Shown: positions 23,031 through 33,993, numbered from the stretch's first letter. The stretch: DNA of 37,704 nt from Bryobacteraceae bacterium (GCA_030041495.1 JASHNT010000031.1:1-37704); one strand, 5' to 3'. The notes: generated by a model not told the origin, from the sequence alone. Made by a program: numbers and translations.

Positions 23031-24107
23031 TCAACGCCGTGGGCCCGGCCGGACGCCCGCGACCCTGAGCCGAATTCGAAACAGATGCGTGCACGCGGTA
23101 ATGTACAGCGTCTTGCTATCCGCATCGCCGAACGCAAGGTTCGTACCTACAATTCGGGGGCGAGGTTCGCTCGCGACAGCCGGCAATTCCAGCGTCCCGA
23201 GCCGCCTTCCCTCGGGCGAGGTAATCCAAACCTCGTTCCGCACAATCGAATAGACGTTCCCCTTGAGATCTACCTTAATGCCGTCATTGCCGGCGTCGAG
23301 GAACTTTACAGGATTTGCCACTGTGTCGTCCGGCAGCACATCATAGCGTATGGTTTTCGATACGCCGGCAGTCACATACAAGAGCTTTTCATCCGGCGAT
23401 AGAGCGATTCCATTCGGCGCGTTGCCCGGATTGTCTTTGTCGCCGCCCAACAACGTGACCTTGCCGTCCTTGATCAAGAAGAATCCACTATAAGGCAGTC
23501 CCCGGTCAGAGCCTTTGTCCGCATCGCGCACGCCCCAAATAGAATCGGTGAAGTAAATCGCCCCGTCGGATTTGGCGACGATATCGTTCGGACCGTTGAA
23601 GCGCTTCCCGTCATAGCGATCAGCCAGTAGCGTTCGGGTGCCGTCGGTCTCCAGGCGCACAACCGTGCGGTCCGTCATCGCTGTGATGATCAGTCGCCCA
23701 CGCGAATCGAGCGTCAGTCCGTTTGAGCCGATCAGGAGAATCGCAACTCCGCCGCCGGTTACGGTCTGCGCGCCGACGTGATCCCGATCGTTGCCGGTGT
23801 AGCCGCTCTTCTGCAGAAAAACGGAAAGAGGTGCGTACGGGGACCATTTGTAGATCTCGTTGCCGGCATTGTCGCTGAACAGCAAGTATCCGTCGTCGCC
23901 GTGCTGCACCCAAACCGGTCCTTCGGTCAAGCCGAAGTGGTCCCCGAGCGTTTCCAGACTCGCGTCCGGGCCGATGATATCGCCGAGCGCCGGGTCCAAC
24001 GCAACGATCTTGAATGGCCGCTCAGCAGCAACTTGTGTGAGCCCCCGCACGCTTGCGAGCAGACACCCCGCAACGACGAGGCTCCTAGTCACGACAAGCT
24101 TTTTCAT
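23031..24107 (-). CDS. SMP-30/gluconolactonase/LRE-family secreted protein
   Basis: The 358-residue product has a signal peptide (MKKLVVTRSLVVAGCLLASV). It is a six-bladed SMP-30/gluconolactonase-type propeller: FGLTEGPVWV, YLLFSDNAGNEIYKW, GSNGLTLDSRGRLIIT, the metal-site region FNGPNDIVAKSDGAIYFTDSIWG, GNAPNGIALSPDEKLLYVT and FLDAGNDGIKVDLKGNVY. The Glu near the N-terminus, the Asn of the GPNDI segment and the Asp of the NDGI segment fit the divalent-metal ligands known for the family. Members hydrolyse sugar lactones or other cyclic esters; the substrate is unknown. It is exported, so it could act on lactones made by periplasmic PQQ sugar dehydrogenases such as the one at 3135-4370, but that link is speculative. 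It is monocistronic. The start at 24107 gives the signal peptide. Confidence 0.85.
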   Translation of the reverse strand: MKKLVVTRSLVVAGCLLASVRGLTQVAAERPFKIVALDPALGDIIGPDASLETLGDHFGLTEGPVWVQHGDDGYLLFSDNAGNEIYKWSPYAPLSVFLQKSGYTGNDRDHVGAQTVTGGGVAILLIGSNGLTLDSRGRLIITAMTDRTVVRLETDGTRTLLADRYDGKRFNGPNDIVAKSDGAIYFTDSIWGVRDADKGSDRGLPYSGFFLIKDGKVTLLGGDKDNPGNAPNGIALSPDEKLLYVTAGVSKTIRYDVLPDDTVANPVKFLDAGNDGIKVDLKGNVYSIVRNEVWITSPEGRRLGTLELPAVASEPRPRIVGTNLAFGDADSKTLYITACTHLFRIRLRVAGVRPGPRR

Positions 24108-24576
24108 AAGAGCTAAGTTTATCCGGTCCCACAGTAAGCGGGGGCGTCCTTGCTACTCCGATTTACCCCGCAGTGCCGCGGTCAGGAAGCGGTGTCCGGC
24201 GGAAGCGTAATGGCGTCGGTCACCCTTGATCAGGTCACTGAGCACCAAATTTCTCATCTGGAGTAAAGGTTACTGGTTTCTTTGATTCTTCTTCGCCGCT
24301 GCTCGGCCATCGGGACAAAGTTGGCGGCGATGACCGGCACCCGCACCCGCATGTCGGAAAAGGATCAATGCGCGGCATCGTAGATCTGCTCCATGCGGCG
24401 CAGACGCGGCCAGACTCAGGGCACGGCGATGCAAGTACTCCAGTATGGCCGGAAATTTCGTCCATGCTTGGTGATTTCGATAGGTCCACTTAGTTAAGAT
24501 GGATGTTGAGTCTGAGCCGGTTGTGTCAGTTTCTGCTACAAGTCTGCGCTCGAGCGATCCCCGGAGCCACAACTAG
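24108..24576. other. Gene-free gap upstream of the RND pump
   Basis: This 469-bp stretch separates the SMP-30 gene from the divergent RND transporter. Short open frames exist on the minus strand, but none resembles a known family or has a supported start. No membrane-fusion-protein gene or regulator is present here. Confidence 0.5.
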
Positions 24577-27500
24577 ATGAACGCCGAGCTCTTTATCCGC
24601 CGCCCGGTGATGACAAGCGTTTTGATGCTGGCCATTCTGGTCGCCGGAATCCTCGGCTATAACTTCCTGGCCGTCAGCGATCTGCCCAACGTTGATTTCC
24701 CCACCATACAGGTCTCGGCTGGCCTGCCCGGCGCCAGCCCGGATACAATGGCGTCGACCGTCGCTACGCCGCTCGAAAAGCAGTTCACCACCATCGCTGG
24801 CCTGGATGAATTGACCTCGACCAGCTCGCTCGGATCAATCAATATCACGCTGCAGTTCTCGCTGAGCCGCAACATCGATTCCGCGGCTCTCGACGTGCAA
24901 TCGGCCATCACTGCTGCAGCTTCCGAATTGCCGGCCAACTTGCCCACCCCGCCCACACTGCGGAAAGTGAATCCATCGGACTCGCCTATCCTTTTTTTGG
25001 GCCTCACTTCCCGCACCCTGCCTCTCTACACGGTCGATCAGTACGCGGAGGTTCAGCTCGGCGAGGAGATTTCCAGGGTGCCCGGCGTGGCGGAGGTCCA
25101 GGTCAACGGGTCCGTCCCTTACGCGGTGCGCGTTCAGGTGAATCCCGAGGAACTGGCCAGCCGCCAGATCGGTATCGACCAAATCGCCAGCGCCATTCAA
25201 AACGCCAATGTCACTATGGCCATGGGAACGCTCTACGGTTCCGATACTGCCTATAACGTCCAATCAAACGGTCAATTGAACAACGCGGCGGCGTATCGCC
25301 CGCTGATTGTCACCTATCGCGATGGGGCGCCGGTTCGCCTCGATGAGGTCGCCAAGGTCTTTGATGGCGTTCAGGACGCGAATGTCGCCGGCTGGGTCAA
25401 CGGAGTTCCGGGCGTGGTTCTCTCGATCGAACGCCAACCCGGCGCCAACACAATTAATGTGGTCAAGGCGATCCGCGCGCTCTTCCCGCAGTTCCGCGCC
25501 ATCATGCCGCCATCGCTGATCATGACGGTGGAATACGATCGATCGATTTCTATTCTCCAGTCGGTGGATGATGTCAGGTTTACGCTCCTCTTGGCCGTTT
25601 TTCTGGTCATTCTTGTCATCTTCTTGTTTTTGCGGAATCTGTCGGCCACGATGATTCCCGGCTTTGCCCTGCCGATGGCCATCCTGGGCACCTTCGCCGT
25701 GATGTACGAGCTCGACTATACCGTCGACAACCTGTCGCTGCTAGCCCTGACGCTATCAGTCGGCTTCGTCGTCGATGACGCTATCGTGATGCTTGAAAAC
25801 ATCGTGCGCCATTTGGAAATGGGCAAAGGCGGGCTGCAAGCCGCACTCGAAGGCTCGAAAGAGATCGGCTTCACCATCGTTTCGATGACGATCTCGCTGA
25901 GCGCCGTGTTTATTCCGGTATTTTTCATGAGCGGCATCCTTGGCCGGCTTCTGCACGAATTCTCCATCGTCATCATTTCCGCCGTTTTGGTTTCCGGCAT
26001 CGTTTCGCTCACGCTCACGCCGATGCTCTGTAGCCGCTACCTGCGTTCCGAGCATGAAAAGGAGCACGGCTGGCTGTACCGCAAACTCGAAGGGATGCTC
26101 AACGCGAGCCTGACTTATTATGGTGTGAGCCTGCGCTGGACGATGCGCCACCGCGTCACGGTGATCTTGTTCGGGCTTGTCGTGCTAGCTGGCACCGCGT
26201 GGGAATTCTGGATCATCCCCAAGGGCTTCCTTCCGGAAGAAGACCAGTCTCAGCTCAGGGTTAACACAGAGGCAAAGCAGGGGATCTCCTTCACCGCAAT
26301 GAAGTCGGATCAGGAGACTTTGAACCGGATCATCCTCCAAGATCCGAACACGCTTCAATTCCATTCATCGATCAGCGATGCGGGTGGCAATGGCCTGAAC
26401 AACGGCAACGTCGCCTTACACCTGAAGGATATCTCCGAACGGGAATGGAGCAAAAGTCCGGAATATGAGCGTCTGGTAGCGAAATACGGGTCCGGCGGTC
26501 TGGCGGGAACGATCGTTCACGCCGCGCGCCCGCTCTTCGAACATCACCTGACGATCCAGGAGCTCGCGCGCGAGTACCAACCCGAGTTGGACACGATTCC
26601 CGGAATGCGCGCATACATCCAGATCCCGCCAGCCATCCAGATCGGCGGGCGGTCTACCAAGACCCAGTATCAGTACACTCTAGAGAGCCCGGACACGCCA
26701 ACGCTTTATCGATACGCGGCGATCCTTGAGGCCAGGATGAAAAAGCTTCCCGGTTTGGTCGACGTCACCACCGATCTGCAAAATCAGAATCCGCAGGCGA
26801 ATGTGGTCGTCGATCGCGACAGAGCTTCCGCGCTTGGGATCACCCCTCAACAGGTCGAGACCGCCCTTTACGCCGCCTATGGCCAGAATCAGGTGTCCAA
26901 CATCTACACGCCCACCAACCTCTATAAGGTTGTTCTCCAGGTTGCGCCCAAGTACCAGAACGATCCCGTCATGCTCTCCGAGCTCTACATTCGCTCTTCT
27001 TCGGGGAAATTGGTCCCTCTTAGCGCCGTCTCCAAGTTCGTCACCGACTTCGGCCCGCTCACCGTCAACCACACTGGCCAGCTCTCGTCGGTCACGTTGT
27101 CCTTCGACGTGGGGCCAGGCGTCGCCATCGGACAGGCGGTTAACGAAGTGCAGACTCTGGCCTCGTCGTTGTTGCCGGAATCGATCACCGGCAGTTTCCA
27201 GGGCACGGCCAGGGCATTCCAGCAGTCGCTGACGGGCCTAGGCATTTTGGTGGCGATGGCCGTGCTCGTGATCTACATGATTCTCGCTATTCTCTACGAG
27301 AGTTGGATTCATCCCATCACAATTCTCACCGGTTTGCCGTCGGCCGCGTTCGGCGGTCTGCTCACGCTCACGCTCCTTCACATGCAGCTGGATCTGTTCG
27401 GCTTCGTCGGCTTGATCATGCTGATCGGCATCGTCAAGAAGAACGCCATCATGATGGTGGATTTCGCTGTCGAGATGCAAAAGTCCGGCTACAGTGCCAG

Positions 27501-27810
27501 CGAATCGGCCTATGAGGGCTGCATCATCCGCTTCCGGCCCATCATGATGACCACCGCGGCCGCCATTATGGGTACGCTGCCCATCGCCCTGGGATGGGGA
27601 GCGGGAGCCGACGAACGCCGTCCGCTCGGGCTTTGCGTGGTTGGCGGATTGGTTTTCGCTCAGCTCGTCACGCTATATTTGACGCCGGTGTTCTACACGT
27701 ATATGGATGGTTTGCAGCGAAGGCTCAATTACCGCAAGGTAAAGAAGGTGAAGGCCGGGGCACAGACCGGTTCCCAGACTTCCAGACCCGCTGCTCGCGC
27801 CGGAGACTGA
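24577..27810 (+). CDS. RND-family efflux transporter inner-membrane permease (HAE1/MdtB-like)
   Basis: The 1,077-residue product is a full-length proton-driven RND pump subunit. It begins MNAELFIRRPVMTSVLMLAI, then carries the PNVDFPTIQVSAGLPGASPD porter entrance. The proton-relay aspartates lie in SVGFVVDDAIVMLENIVRH of TM4 (about residue 400). FMSGILGRLLHEFS follows, and the second half has the TM10 lysine in GIVKKNAIMMVDFAVEMQ and FRPIMMTTAAAIMGTLPIALGWGAGAD. It resembles MdtB/MdtC and other HAE1 pumps most, so substrates may include drugs, bile-salt-like compounds or metals. The expected periplasmic adaptor and outer-membrane channel genes are not adjacent: upstream is a gene-free gap and downstream is transposon debris. 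The C-terminal tail is Lys-rich (YRKVKKVKAG). Confidence 0.93.
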   Translation: MNAELFIRRPVMTSVLMLAILVAGILGYNFLAVSDLPNVDFPTIQVSAGLPGASPDTMASTVATPLEKQFTTIAGLDELTSTSSLGSINITLQFSLSRNIDSAALDVQSAITAAASELPANLPTPPTLRKVNPSDSPILFLGLTSRTLPLYTVDQYAEVQLGEEISRVPGVAEVQVNGSVPYAVRVQVNPEELASRQIGIDQIASAIQNANVTMAMGTLYGSDTAYNVQSNGQLNNAAAYRPLIVTYRDGAPVRLDEVAKVFDGVQDANVAGWVNGVPGVVLSIERQPGANTINVVKAIRALFPQFRAIMPPSLIMTVEYDRSISILQSVDDVRFTLLLAVFLVILVIFLFLRNLSATMIPGFALPMAILGTFAVMYELDYTVDNLSLLALTLSVGFVVDDAIVMLENIVRHLEMGKGGLQAALEGSKEIGFTIVSMTISLSAVFIPVFFMSGILGRLLHEFSIVIISAVLVSGIVSLTLTPMLCSRYLRSEHEKEHGWLYRKLEGMLNASLTYYGVSLRWTMRHRVTVILFGLVVLAGTAWEFWIIPKGFLPEEDQSQLRVNTEAKQGISFTAMKSDQETLNRIILQDPNTLQFHSSISDAGGNGLNNGNVALHLKDISEREWSKSPEYERLVAKYGSGGLAGTIVHAARPLFEHHLTIQELAREYQPELDTIPGMRAYIQIPPAIQIGGRSTKTQYQYTLESPDTPTLYRYAAILEARMKKLPGLVDVTTDLQNQNPQANVVVDRDRASALGITPQQVETALYAAYGQNQVSNIYTPTNLYKVVLQVAPKYQNDPVMLSELYIRSSSGKLVPLSAVSKFVTDFGPLTVNHTGQLSSVTLSFDVGPGVAIGQAVNEVQTLASSLLPESITGSFQGTARAFQQSLTGLGILVAMAVLVIYMILAILYESWIHPITILTGLPSAAFGGLLTLTLLHMQLDLFGFVGLIMLIGIVKKNAIMMVDFAVEMQKSGYSASESAYEGCIIRFRPIMMTTAAAIMGTLPIALGWGAGADERRPLGLCVVGGLVFAQLVTLYLTPVFYTYMDGLQRRLNYRKVKKVKAGAQTGSQTSRPAARAGD

Positions 27811-27952
27811 TCGCATCGCTTAGTCTGTTCTTGAGTCGGACCTGCACCGGAAGGAGAGTCCCACAGATCCCCCAATCTCGGTGTCAACGATACGTTTCCT
27901 TGATCCTATGGTCAAACTCGAACCGTCGACGGCCGACTAAGATAGACAAGCG

Positions 27953-28114
27953 ATGCGGAACGCGTATGTGACTGGCTCGGTGAATCAAGAACTGCTCTCG
28001 CAGAATGAATATCTGGCGGCGGAAAACCGGATCCTTCGAACCAGGCTTCCGGCGCGGCTGCGATTGTCTGAGCCCGAGCGCATCACGCTGGCCGAGAGCG
28101 GAAAGCGTGGGTGA
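27953..28114 (+). pseudogene. N-terminal fragment of an integrase-core (rve) transposase
   Basis: From ATG at 27953 it reads VNQELLSQNEYLAAENRILR, RLPARLRLSEPERITLAE and SGKRG, then TGA. This resembles the start of an rve/DDE transposase family common in Acidobacteria ('NEYL.AENRILR', 'LRLSD.ER.TLAEIGK.LG'). Only 53 codons remain; the catalytic DDE domain is absent. Identification is by recalled family pattern, so it is moderate. Confidence 0.55.
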
Positions 28115-28137
28115 AGGAAGGCGCTGGGCGAGATTAC

Positions 28138-28440
28138 GGGCACCGTGTCCTACGCTCTGAATAGGGCCCCTGGATCATTCAGCCTTATTTTCAATACACC
28201 GGCGTTCCGGCAAATGAGAAAGTGGACATCGTCAAGGGTGCGGCGACACGGGGTGGGTCGCCTCTACTGACTTACAGCCGTGAACCTCCTATATGGACCG
28301 GGCAGTGGAGCCTGGTCTCTCGCGTTGACGCCGGCGTATCAAAACCACGGGTTCTTCCTTCGCGGCGGGTTTTCCCTGGTCTGGGCGGCCAGCGATGCCG
28401 TCGGCGCATTGGGTGTACAGTTGCTGAAAAGCCCGGGACC
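28138..28440 (+). pseudogene. Remnant of an outer-membrane beta-barrel porin (OmpL-like bbp2 type)
   Basis: Two pieces in different frames resemble the C-terminal part of acidobacterial beta-barrel porins: WIIQPYFQYTGVPANEKVDI (from 28171) followed by VKGAATRGG, and NLLYGPGSGAWSLALTPAYQ (from 28283) followed by NHGFFLRGGFSLVWA. The residues normally lying between GG and NLLYGPG are missing, so an internal deletion plus frameshift is likely. The N-terminal barrel is absent. It directly follows the transposase fragment and ends about 40 bp before the M16 gene. Confidence 0.5.
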
Positions 28441-28479
28441 GAAAATCGCAGCAGACTCGAAAATACTTGGAGGCTGTTT

Positions 28480-31230
28480 ATGCTCAGGGGAATCTTCGGC
28501 TCTTATGCCTTGTTCGCGCTGGCCCTGCCGGCGTTTTCCCAGACCCTGCCGCGCGGTGCTGAAAAGAAGGCCACGCTGGGGGGCATCACCGAATACTCAT
28601 ATCCAAACGGATTGCGAGTCCTTCTGTTCCCCGACCCCTCAAGTCCCAAGGTGACCGTCAACATGACCTACCTGGTTGGCTCGCGCTTTGAGGGGTACGG
28701 CGAGACTGGCATGGCGCATCTGCTGGAGCACATGAACTTCATCAAGTCGACCCACGACCGCCTAATCAAGAACGAATTGACCTCACACGGCGCGAATTGG
28801 AACGGCACCACAGATTACGACCGCACCAATTACTTTGAAACGGTCACGGCCAGCGATGAGAACCTGAATTGGGCGCTGGGACTGGAAGCTGAGCGCATGG
28901 TCAATATGCGCATGGAAAAAGCGTTGCTGGATACCGAAATGACGGTGGTACGCAATGAGTTCGAGTGGGGCGAAAACAACCCGCTGGAGATCCTAGAAGA
29001 GCGGGTCATCGCCACGGCTTATCTATGGCATAACTACGGCAAATCCGTGATCGGCTCGCGGGCCGACATAGAGAAGGTTCCCATCGACCGGCTGGCAGCC
29101 TTTTACCGCAAATACTATCAACCCGACAATGCGGTGCTGGTGATTGCGGGACAGTTCGACGCATCAAAGGCGCTGGCCATGGTGGCCGGCACGATTGGCA
29201 TGATTCCGCGGCCCACGCGCAAGCTTGAAGAGCCTTACACCGTGGAGCCGGCTCAAGACGGCGAGCGTTACGTGGAGCTGCGGCGCGTGGGATCGAATCA
29301 GGGACTGGTGGCGGCTTGGCACGCACCGGCTCTATCGCATCCCGATTCGGCCCCCCTGGAAGTGCTCGACAAAATCATGTGGACCGCGGGAAGCGGTGGA
29401 AGCGGGGGAACAGGCCGACTTTACAAAGCGCTGGTGGATAGTAAGAAAACCATCACTGTGCGGATGGATTACGCCGAACAGCACGATCCCGGCTTCGTGA
29501 TGGTTAGAGCGACTTTGAGTAAGGACCAATCTCTGGATGACGCTCGCAAGACGATGATAGATACGATCGCCACCGCCGTAACGGACCCACCTTCGAAAGA
29601 TGAAGTGGACCGCGCGAAGACCAGAATCCTGCAAGGCATGGAAAGGAACATGACCAATTCCCAGCAAGCTGCACTGGGATTGAGTGAGATGATCGCGGCG
29701 GGCGATTGGCGCCTGTATTTCGTCAATTACGATAAGATCGCCAAGGTTGCGCCGGAGGACGTGGTGCGTGTGGCGAAGCGGTATTTCAAGGCATCTAACC
29801 GGACCATCGGCGAATTTATTCCAGAGGATAAACCCGACCGCACGGAGGTCCCCGCAGCGCCCGATCTCGCCTCCGAACTCAAAGACTATAAGACGACGCT
29901 CAACGTTTCGGCGGGCGAGGCGCTCGACCCAGCCCCGGCCAATCTCGAAAAGCATTTGACGCGCGTGAAACTTCCGGACGGCGCGAACCTGGTGATGTTG
30001 CCGAAGACAACTCGCGGAGGTGAGGTGCTGGCCACCATTCAGCTTCGGTTCGGAGACGAGAAATCGCTGACCGGACTGACGACGACGGGCGACCTGACGG
30101 CCAGAATGCTGATGCGCGGTACCAAGACCAAGACCCGGCAGCAAATTCAAGACGAGATGGTAAGGCTCAACGCGCAGATCACCGTAACAGGCGGGCCGGA
30201 CCGCGCCGTGATCAACATCCAGACCACCCAGGCGAACCTGATTCCCTCGCTGCGGCTGGCGGCTGAGATGCTTCGCGAACCGGCCTTCCCGGAGGGCGAA
30301 TTCGACCTGGTAAGGAAGGGACAGATCGCGACCGCCGAAACCAGCCGGACCGATCCTGAGGCGCTCGCGCCGCTGGCTCTGATGCGGAGCTTGAATCACT
30401 ACCCGCGCGGCGACGTGCGCTACGTAAGCAGCATTGACGAGCAGATCGAAGATCTGAACAAGGTCACTCTCGACGACATCAGGCAGTTCCATCAGAAGTT
30501 CTACGGGGCCTCCCACGGCGAAGTGGTGGCGCTTGGCCAGTTCGATCCGGCGGAAGTCCGCAAGGCCGCGGAGGAACTGGTGGGTGCGTGGCCGTCGCCC
30601 GCTGCCTATGCCAGGATCACGACGGCGTATCAAAAGCCAACGCCGGCGAACCTTAAGATTGAAACTCCGGATAAACAGAACGCAAGACTGGACGCCGCAC
30701 TCGAGTTCGCGATGGCCGATACCGATCCCGATTATCCGGCTTTGGTGCTTGCCAATTACATGTTCGGGGGATCGATCACCGGGCGCGCTCCCGACCGGAT
30801 TCGCAATAAGGAGGGGCTGAGCTACGGCGTCAGTACGCGCTTCACCGCGCCGCCGGCGGGCACCGAAGCGAGTTTCCGAGGCTACGCGATCAGCAATCCG
30901 AAGAACACACCGAAGGTCGAAGCCAGTTATGTCGACGAGTTGGCGAAGACGATTTCGGGCGGCTTTACCGCCGCGGAAGTCACCGCGGCGAAGAAGGCCC
31001 TTCACGATCAACTCGTCGTCCAGCGCTCTCAAGACAGTGGCCTGGTGACACTGATTGCGACGCGCGACGAATTCGACCGGACGCTCGACTGGGACACGCA
31101 GATGGACGTGAAGATTGCGGCACTAACTGTGGACCAGGTGAACGCCGCTTTCCGGCGGCATGTGAGCGTGGATCAACTCTCGATCGTCAAGGCAGGCGAC
31201 TTCAAGGCAGCCGACGCGTATCAAAAGTAA
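28480..31230 (+). CDS. Secreted M16-family zinc metallopeptidase, two-domain (pitrilysin/PqqL-like)
   Basis: The 916-residue product has a signal peptide ([20 protein letters not shown]). It contains the inverted zinc motif H80-L-L-E-H84, and the distal zinc ligand Glu160 in [11 protein letters not shown] lies 76 residues after His84, as expected. Two M16 halves follow. The second begins around residue 500 ([17 protein letters not shown]) and lacks HxxEH, so it is the usual inactive half that helps enclose peptide substrates. GGAGG-like spacing is good: GGAGG at 28469-28473 is 6 bp before ATG 28480. The open frame extends 258 bp upstream, but that part is porin debris with no signal peptide. 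It probably degrades peptides in the periplasm. Confidence 0.9.
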   Translation: MLRGIFGSYALFALALPAFSQTLPRGAEKKATLGGITEYSYPNGLRVLLFPDPSSPKVTVNMTYLVGSRFEGYGETGMAHLLEHMNFIKSTHDRLIKNELTSHGANWNGTTDYDRTNYFETVTASDENLNWALGLEAERMVNMRMEKALLDTEMTVVRNEFEWGENNPLEILEERVIATAYLWHNYGKSVIGSRADIEKVPIDRLAAFYRKYYQPDNAVLVIAGQFDASKALAMVAGTIGMIPRPTRKLEEPYTVEPAQDGERYVELRRVGSNQGLVAAWHAPALSHPDSAPLEVLDKIMWTAGSGGSGGTGRLYKALVDSKKTITVRMDYAEQHDPGFVMVRATLSKDQSLDDARKTMIDTIATAVTDPPSKDEVDRAKTRILQGMERNMTNSQQAALGLSEMIAAGDWRLYFVNYDKIAKVAPEDVVRVAKRYFKASNRTIGEFIPEDKPDRTEVPAAPDLASELKDYKTTLNVSAGEALDPAPANLEKHLTRVKLPDGANLVMLPKTTRGGEVLATIQLRFGDEKSLTGLTTTGDLTARMLMRGTKTKTRQQIQDEMVRLNAQITVTGGPDRAVINIQTTQANLIPSLRLAAEMLREPAFPEGEFDLVRKGQIATAETSRTDPEALAPLALMRSLNHYPRGDVRYVSSIDEQIEDLNKVTLDDIRQFHQKFYGASHGEVVALGQFDPAEVRKAAEELVGAWPSPAAYARITTAYQKPTPANLKIETPDKQNARLDAALEFAMADTDPDYPALVLANYMFGGSITGRAPDRIRNKEGLSYGVSTRFTAPPAGTEASFRGYAISNPKNTPKVEASYVDELAKTISGGFTAAEVTAAKKALHDQLVVQRSQDSGLVTLIATRDEFDRTLDWDTQMDVKIAALTVDQVNAAFRRHVSVDQLSIVKAGDFKAADAYQK

Positions 31231-31423
31231 GCCGCCTCAGGATGGCCTTCGACTCTGTCCAGATGGCCACCGGCTCCTGGATTGTTCCAATGCGTGGTTG
31301 AGCGGTTTAGTGATAAGTCATGGTTAGTCGGTTTCGAGAGGTCATTGGCTAGGCCCGATTAGCGGCTATCGGATGTGATCTGAGTTGTGCTCGATCGTCG
31401 CCGATCCCGGCTACACTCATAGC

Positions 31424-33553
31424 ATGCGGAAACTGCTGACCCCTTTCCATATCGCGATCACGTTCGGCGTGGTGACCGCGCTTGGTCTGACAATGATGCT
31501 GGTGGCTCAACAGGGGAGTGGCCCATTCACCGCGGCGCAAGTTGCGTCGGGCGGAGCTGCTTACGGTGCGAGCTGTGCGGCTTGTCACGGCGCGGACCTT
31601 AGTGGATCGGCGAACGCGCCAACGCTTGTCGGAGGATTGTTTCTCGGCGACTGGGGCGACAAGAGCGCGGCTCAATTAGTGACCTTCCTGCAGGGGGCCA
31701 TGCCGCCACAGAGTCCGGGCTCGTTGGGGGAACAGACTTATTCGGCGATTGCGGCGTTCATCCTGGAACAGAATGGCGCCCGAAACGCAGGACCCGACTC
31801 GGTGATCCGGGCGGTTGCCACCGGTCCCCGTCCGGCTCAACCCACGGGTGCCTTCAACAATTCGCGAGCCGAAGCTGTGATACCGCCGATCCCGCGCGGC
31901 TTGGTCGTGATAGGCGAAGTGAAGAACTACACGCCCGTCACCGACGCCATGCTGCGTTATCCCGATCCGAATGACTGGTTGATGATCCGGCACGACTATC
32001 AGGCTCACAATTACAGTCCGCTGCGTCAGATCAATGCGACGAACGTCAAGGATCTTCAATTGGCCTGGGAATGGGCGATGAACGACGGAACCAACGAAGC
32101 GGCTCCCGTGGTGCATGACGGCATGATGTACCTGAATAATCCCGGCAATATTGTGCAAGCGCTGGATGCGCGAACGGGAGATTTGATTTGGGAGAACCGG
32201 ATCGGCGAGTCGTCGACGGGAAGCTCGCAGCGCGGGCTCGCGCTGTACGATGACAAAGTCTTTATCACTACGGGGCAAGCGCACATCTACGCTCTGGACG
32301 CCCGCACGGGAAAGAACGTTTGGGACACTCAAATCGGCGAGAAAAGCTCGGAAGGGACTTACAGCACCAGCAGCGGACCGCTAGTGGCGCAGGGGAAGCT
32401 GATACAGGGCCTGGGCGGAACGCTGTGCGCGGAGTATCGCCAAGAGAAATGCTTCATCAGCGCCTACGATGCGGAGTCAGGGAAGCTGATCTGGAAGTTC
32501 CACACCATCGCCAAAGACGGGGATCCCGGCGGCGACACCTGGGGCAAACTGCCGAATCTGTTCCGCGCCGGCGGTGAAACCTGGATTACCGGCAGTTACG
32601 ATCCGGATCTGAACTTCACTTATTGGGGTGTGGCACAGGCGAAGCCGTGGATGCGGGCGAGCCGCCAGTCCGGCAATGGAGCCACCGCCTACGCGAATTC
32701 CACCGTGGCGCTCGACGTCTCCACGGGCAAGCTGGAGTGGTATTACAATCATGCTCCCGGCGAAACGCTCGATCTGGACGAAGTTTTCGAGCGAGTGCTG
32801 GTCGATTCGAACGGCCAGAAGCTGGTGTTCAGCGCCGGCAAAGCGGGCATCCTGTGGAAGAACGATCGAAAAACCGGCCAATATCTGGGACACAAGGAGA
32901 CGGTATTCCAGAACATCTACGATTCCTTCGACTCCAAGACCGGCGCGCCGCACTTCCGCAATGACATTGTCGAGAATCAGATCGGGCAGTACGTGCAAAG
33001 CTGTCCCACCTCAGAAGGTGGCCACAACTGGCACGCGATGACCTACCATCCGGGCACAAATGAGCTGATCATTCCTTTGGCGCAGAGCTGCCAGGAGATG
33101 ATCTCGCAGAAGGTCGAACTGGTGGCAGGCGGCGGAGCGGCGGCGGGAGCGACTCGCCGCTTCTACGAATCGCCCGGGTCAAATGGGAACATCGGCAAGC
33201 TGGCCGCTTACGACGTGGATACGTTGAAAGAAGTATGGAAGGTCGAGCAGCGCGCGCCTTTTATGACCGCCGTGCTTTCAACCGCCGGCGGCATCGCATT
33301 CGTGGGCGACATGAACCGTGTGTTTCGGGCAGTGGACGTGAAGACCGGCAAGACGCTTTGGGAAACGCGCCTGGAAACCTCCGTGCAGGGCTTCCCACTG
33401 ACTTTTTCTGTCGGCGGACGCCAATACGTCGCGGTAACTACGGGCCTGGGCGGAGGGAGTCCGCGCATGGTGCCCGCGGTCCTCGCCGGAGACGTGAAGT
33501 ATCCGCCGTACGGCAATGCGCTGCACGTTTTTGCGCTTCCGCAGTGGCGTTAG
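31424..33553 (+). CDS. PQQ-dependent dehydrogenase with N-terminal cytochrome c domain
   Basis: The 709-residue product begins with a signal or anchor helix (residues 8-29). A class I cytochrome c domain with heme motif C51-A-A-C-H55 and probable axial Met93 (GAMPPQ) follows. From about residue 180 it is an eight-bladed PQQ propeller: [41 protein letters not shown], repeated W-docking motifs ([63 protein letters not shown]), [12 protein letters not shown] and [15 protein letters not shown]. Known quinohemoprotein alcohol dehydrogenases carry the cytochrome at the C-terminus; here it is at the N-terminus. I do not see the vicinal Cys-Cys of classical methanol/ethanol dehydrogenases. The substrate is probably an alcohol. 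Electrons would pass from PQQ to heme and then the respiratory chain. Confidence 0.88.
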   Translation: MRKLLTPFHIAITFGVVTALGLTMMLVAQQGSGPFTAAQVASGGAAYGASCAACHGADLSGSANAPTLVGGLFLGDWGDKSAAQLVTFLQGAMPPQSPGSLGEQTYSAIAAFILEQNGARNAGPDSVIRAVATGPRPAQPTGAFNNSRAEAVIPPIPRGLVVIGEVKNYTPVTDAMLRYPDPNDWLMIRHDYQAHNYSPLRQINATNVKDLQLAWEWAMNDGTNEAAPVVHDGMMYLNNPGNIVQALDARTGDLIWENRIGESSTGSSQRGLALYDDKVFITTGQAHIYALDARTGKNVWDTQIGEKSSEGTYSTSSGPLVAQGKLIQGLGGTLCAEYRQEKCFISAYDAESGKLIWKFHTIAKDGDPGGDTWGKLPNLFRAGGETWITGSYDPDLNFTYWGVAQAKPWMRASRQSGNGATAYANSTVALDVSTGKLEWYYNHAPGETLDLDEVFERVLVDSNGQKLVFSAGKAGILWKNDRKTGQYLGHKETVFQNIYDSFDSKTGAPHFRNDIVENQIGQYVQSCPTSEGGHNWHAMTYHPGTNELIIPLAQSCQEMISQKVELVAGGGAAAGATRRFYESPGSNGNIGKLAAYDVDTLKEVWKVEQRAPFMTAVLSTAGGIAFVGDMNRVFRAVDVKTGKTLWETRLETSVQGFPLTFSVGGRQYVAVTTGLGGGSPRMVPAVLAGDVKYPPYGNALHVFALPQWR

Positions 33554-33576
33554 ATCACACGTTATGGCGGTTACCA

Positions 33577-33832
33577 ATGGACCCTAATGACAGTCGGGAC
33601 TATCGAGCGTGCCGCGAATTGCGGAGAGTGCGCCTGTTAACGCAGACTGCCCTCACCGCAGCAGTCAGAAGCCGAAAAGAGAGCGGCAGCGATTCTCGCC
33701 GAACTGGGATTCACGCCCTTTCCACGCGGGAGCTTTGAGGGGAGCCCCACAATCGCGGACGAAATCCTCCGAGCGCGCGGACTAGGGCGCGAGCGCTCAG
33801 CGTCCGCGACGCGCACGACCATCACCAAGTAG
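33577..33832 (+). pseudogene. Possible decayed small gene, unrecognised
   Basis: ATG at 33577 opens a frame reading MDPNDSRDYRACRELRRVRL. Downstream, a second frame reads EAEKRAAAILAELGFTPFPR and SFEGSPTIADEILRARGLGR to a TAG at 33830-33832. The second piece has protein-like composition and might be the tail of a small regulatory or antitoxin protein, but I do not recognise it. A one-base shift near 33660 would join the pieces. Confidence 0.25.
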
Positions 33833-33993
33833 GCGAGCCTGCGCGTGGTCCATCCGCCCGCCCACGTGACGCGCCATTCACCGGAGTACGAACCAACCGT
33901 GCATAGCGCCGGCGAAGGCCTGCGGAATGCGTTCCCGAGTGATCTCGCCGGCCACGATCGCGTTCGCCCGAAGCGCCATCAACGCCATGCTCA

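Noticed and set aside
24270-24572. Possible gene upstream of the RND pump on the minus strand
   Set aside because: The 100-codon frame has no recognised motif, no ribosome binding site and shadow-like composition.
28222-28479. N-terminal extension of the M16 peptidase
   Set aside because: The in-frame upstream part is porin-like debris without a signal peptide. ATG 28480 has a GGAGG site and begins a clear signal peptide.
29332-31032. Long minus-strand open frame opposite the M16 gene
   Set aside because: It is a GC-rich shadow of the real gene with no family resemblance.
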